From the NCBI GenBank assembly GCA_021769545.1, contig JAETSS010000068.1:1-6987 (forward strand): a DNA stretch of 6,987 nt, given 5' to 3'. The number at the start of each line of letters is the position of its first letter. The first letter of the stretch is position 1. This DNA comes from Eubacterium sp. (GTDB taxonomy: Bacteria > Bacillota_A > Clostridia > Peptostreptococcales > Anaerovoracaceae). The notes under the pieces were generated by a model. The model was not told the DNA's origin, searched no databases, and saw only the letters and a program-made list of their open reading frames with translations. Both the position numbers and the translations under genes were made by a program. Positions 6,692-6,987 of this stretch are shown here, piece by piece.

Positions 6692-6987
6692 TCATTTTCT
6701 TGTAATATTCATCCCGTCAATACAATTTTCATACAGAAAATCTTTTATGATCTCATAATTCCCGGTTTCATAAAATGAAATCAGGTTTTTATAGAAGTCA
6801 TTGATCTGCTCTTGCTTTACCGAAATTATTCCGGCGCCGTTTCCTATCATTATTTTATTTCCTATGAGCATAGCAAGCTGCTTATTTCCATCGTAAAAGG
6901 CCTGAGTTCGCATCAGATATCCTGTTATCGTTAATGCACGATCAATAGGGTCTTTAATAGCAAGAATCCTTTTCAGTTCTTCCTCGA
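6692..6987 (-). CDS. Fic-domain protein, C-terminal 97 residues (N-terminus beyond window)
   Basis: The frame is open from the window edge to TGA at 6692. Fic proteins transfer AMP, or other phosphate-containing groups, to target proteins, and some act as toxins. Visible here are a helix (PIDRALTITGYLMRT), the Fic loop QAFYDGNKQLAML, and a C-terminal part ending NYEIIKDFLYENCIDGM, typical of the family. The loop should read HPFxxGNGR: here His is Gln, Pro is Ala and the Arg after GN is replaced by Gln (GNKQ), whereas the DGN phosphate-binding core is kept. The protein may therefore be inactive as an AMP transferase or belong to a divergent Gln-type subgroup. An internal ATG at 6911-6913 is not the start, since family sequence continues upstream to the edge. 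Confidence 0.8.
   Translation of the reverse strand, partial: EEELKRILAIKDPIDRALTITGYLMRTQAFYDGNKQLAMLIGNKIMIGNGAGIISVKQEQINDFYKNLISFYETGNYEIIKDFLYENCIDGMNITRK

Noticed and set aside
1..6987. CRISPR array, tRNA or rRNA genes, insertion sequence or integrase
   Set aside because: No regularly spaced repeats with unique spacers, no tRNA-like cloverleaf, and no transposase or integrase frame were seen on either strand.

Overview
The window looks like a chromosomal segment of a Gram-positive anaerobe, most likely a Clostridia-type Firmicute. The grounds are a clostridial style of ValRS with two Cys4 zinc sites, strong GGAGG-type ribosome binding sites feeding ATG, GTG and TTG starts, an SseB-like protein, and an AlbA_2 ATP-binding protein of the type common in Clostridia. 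Genus-level assignment is not possible from the sequence alone. All recognisable genes lie on the minus strand.

Right-to-left in coordinates, which is the direction of transcription, the window opens with the C-terminal part of a Fic-domain protein (6692-6987, cut by the window edge). Next comes a roughly 350 bp stretch holding a 39-codon ORF of doubtful status, a near-consensus promoter (6532-6560) and a 50-residue ORF (6331-6483). The 50-residue ORF overlaps the start of an AlbA_2/HATPase_c_4 ATP-binding protein gene (4871-6338). That gene is broken near its 3' third by one frameshift and two in-frame stops, all within about 60 bp. A 21-nt tandem repeat lies just beyond the lesions.

After an AT-rich, gene-free stretch (4435-4870), a better-preserved and visibly more GC-rich housekeeping-type operon begins. 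A TTGCCT-N16-TATAAT promoter (4553-4580) leads into a 5' leader with an extended hairpin. The genes that follow are a stand-alone larC1-type nickel-insertion domain with a His-rich loop, an SseB-family protein starting at GTG, a small two-TM protein starting at TTG, and valS (valyl-tRNA synthetase, 3' end beyond position 1). The last three are tightly spaced (4-bp overlap, then 31 bp) and are probably co-transcribed with larC1.

The window therefore joins a core-like operon (1-4434, extending to the promoter at 4580) to an accessory, decaying region (about 4600-6987). No complete, clearly new system is demonstrated. The most interesting items are the lone larC1 in a valS operon with a structured leader, the Fic protein whose motif lacks the catalytic His and Arg, and the cluster of lesions in the AlbA_2 gene.
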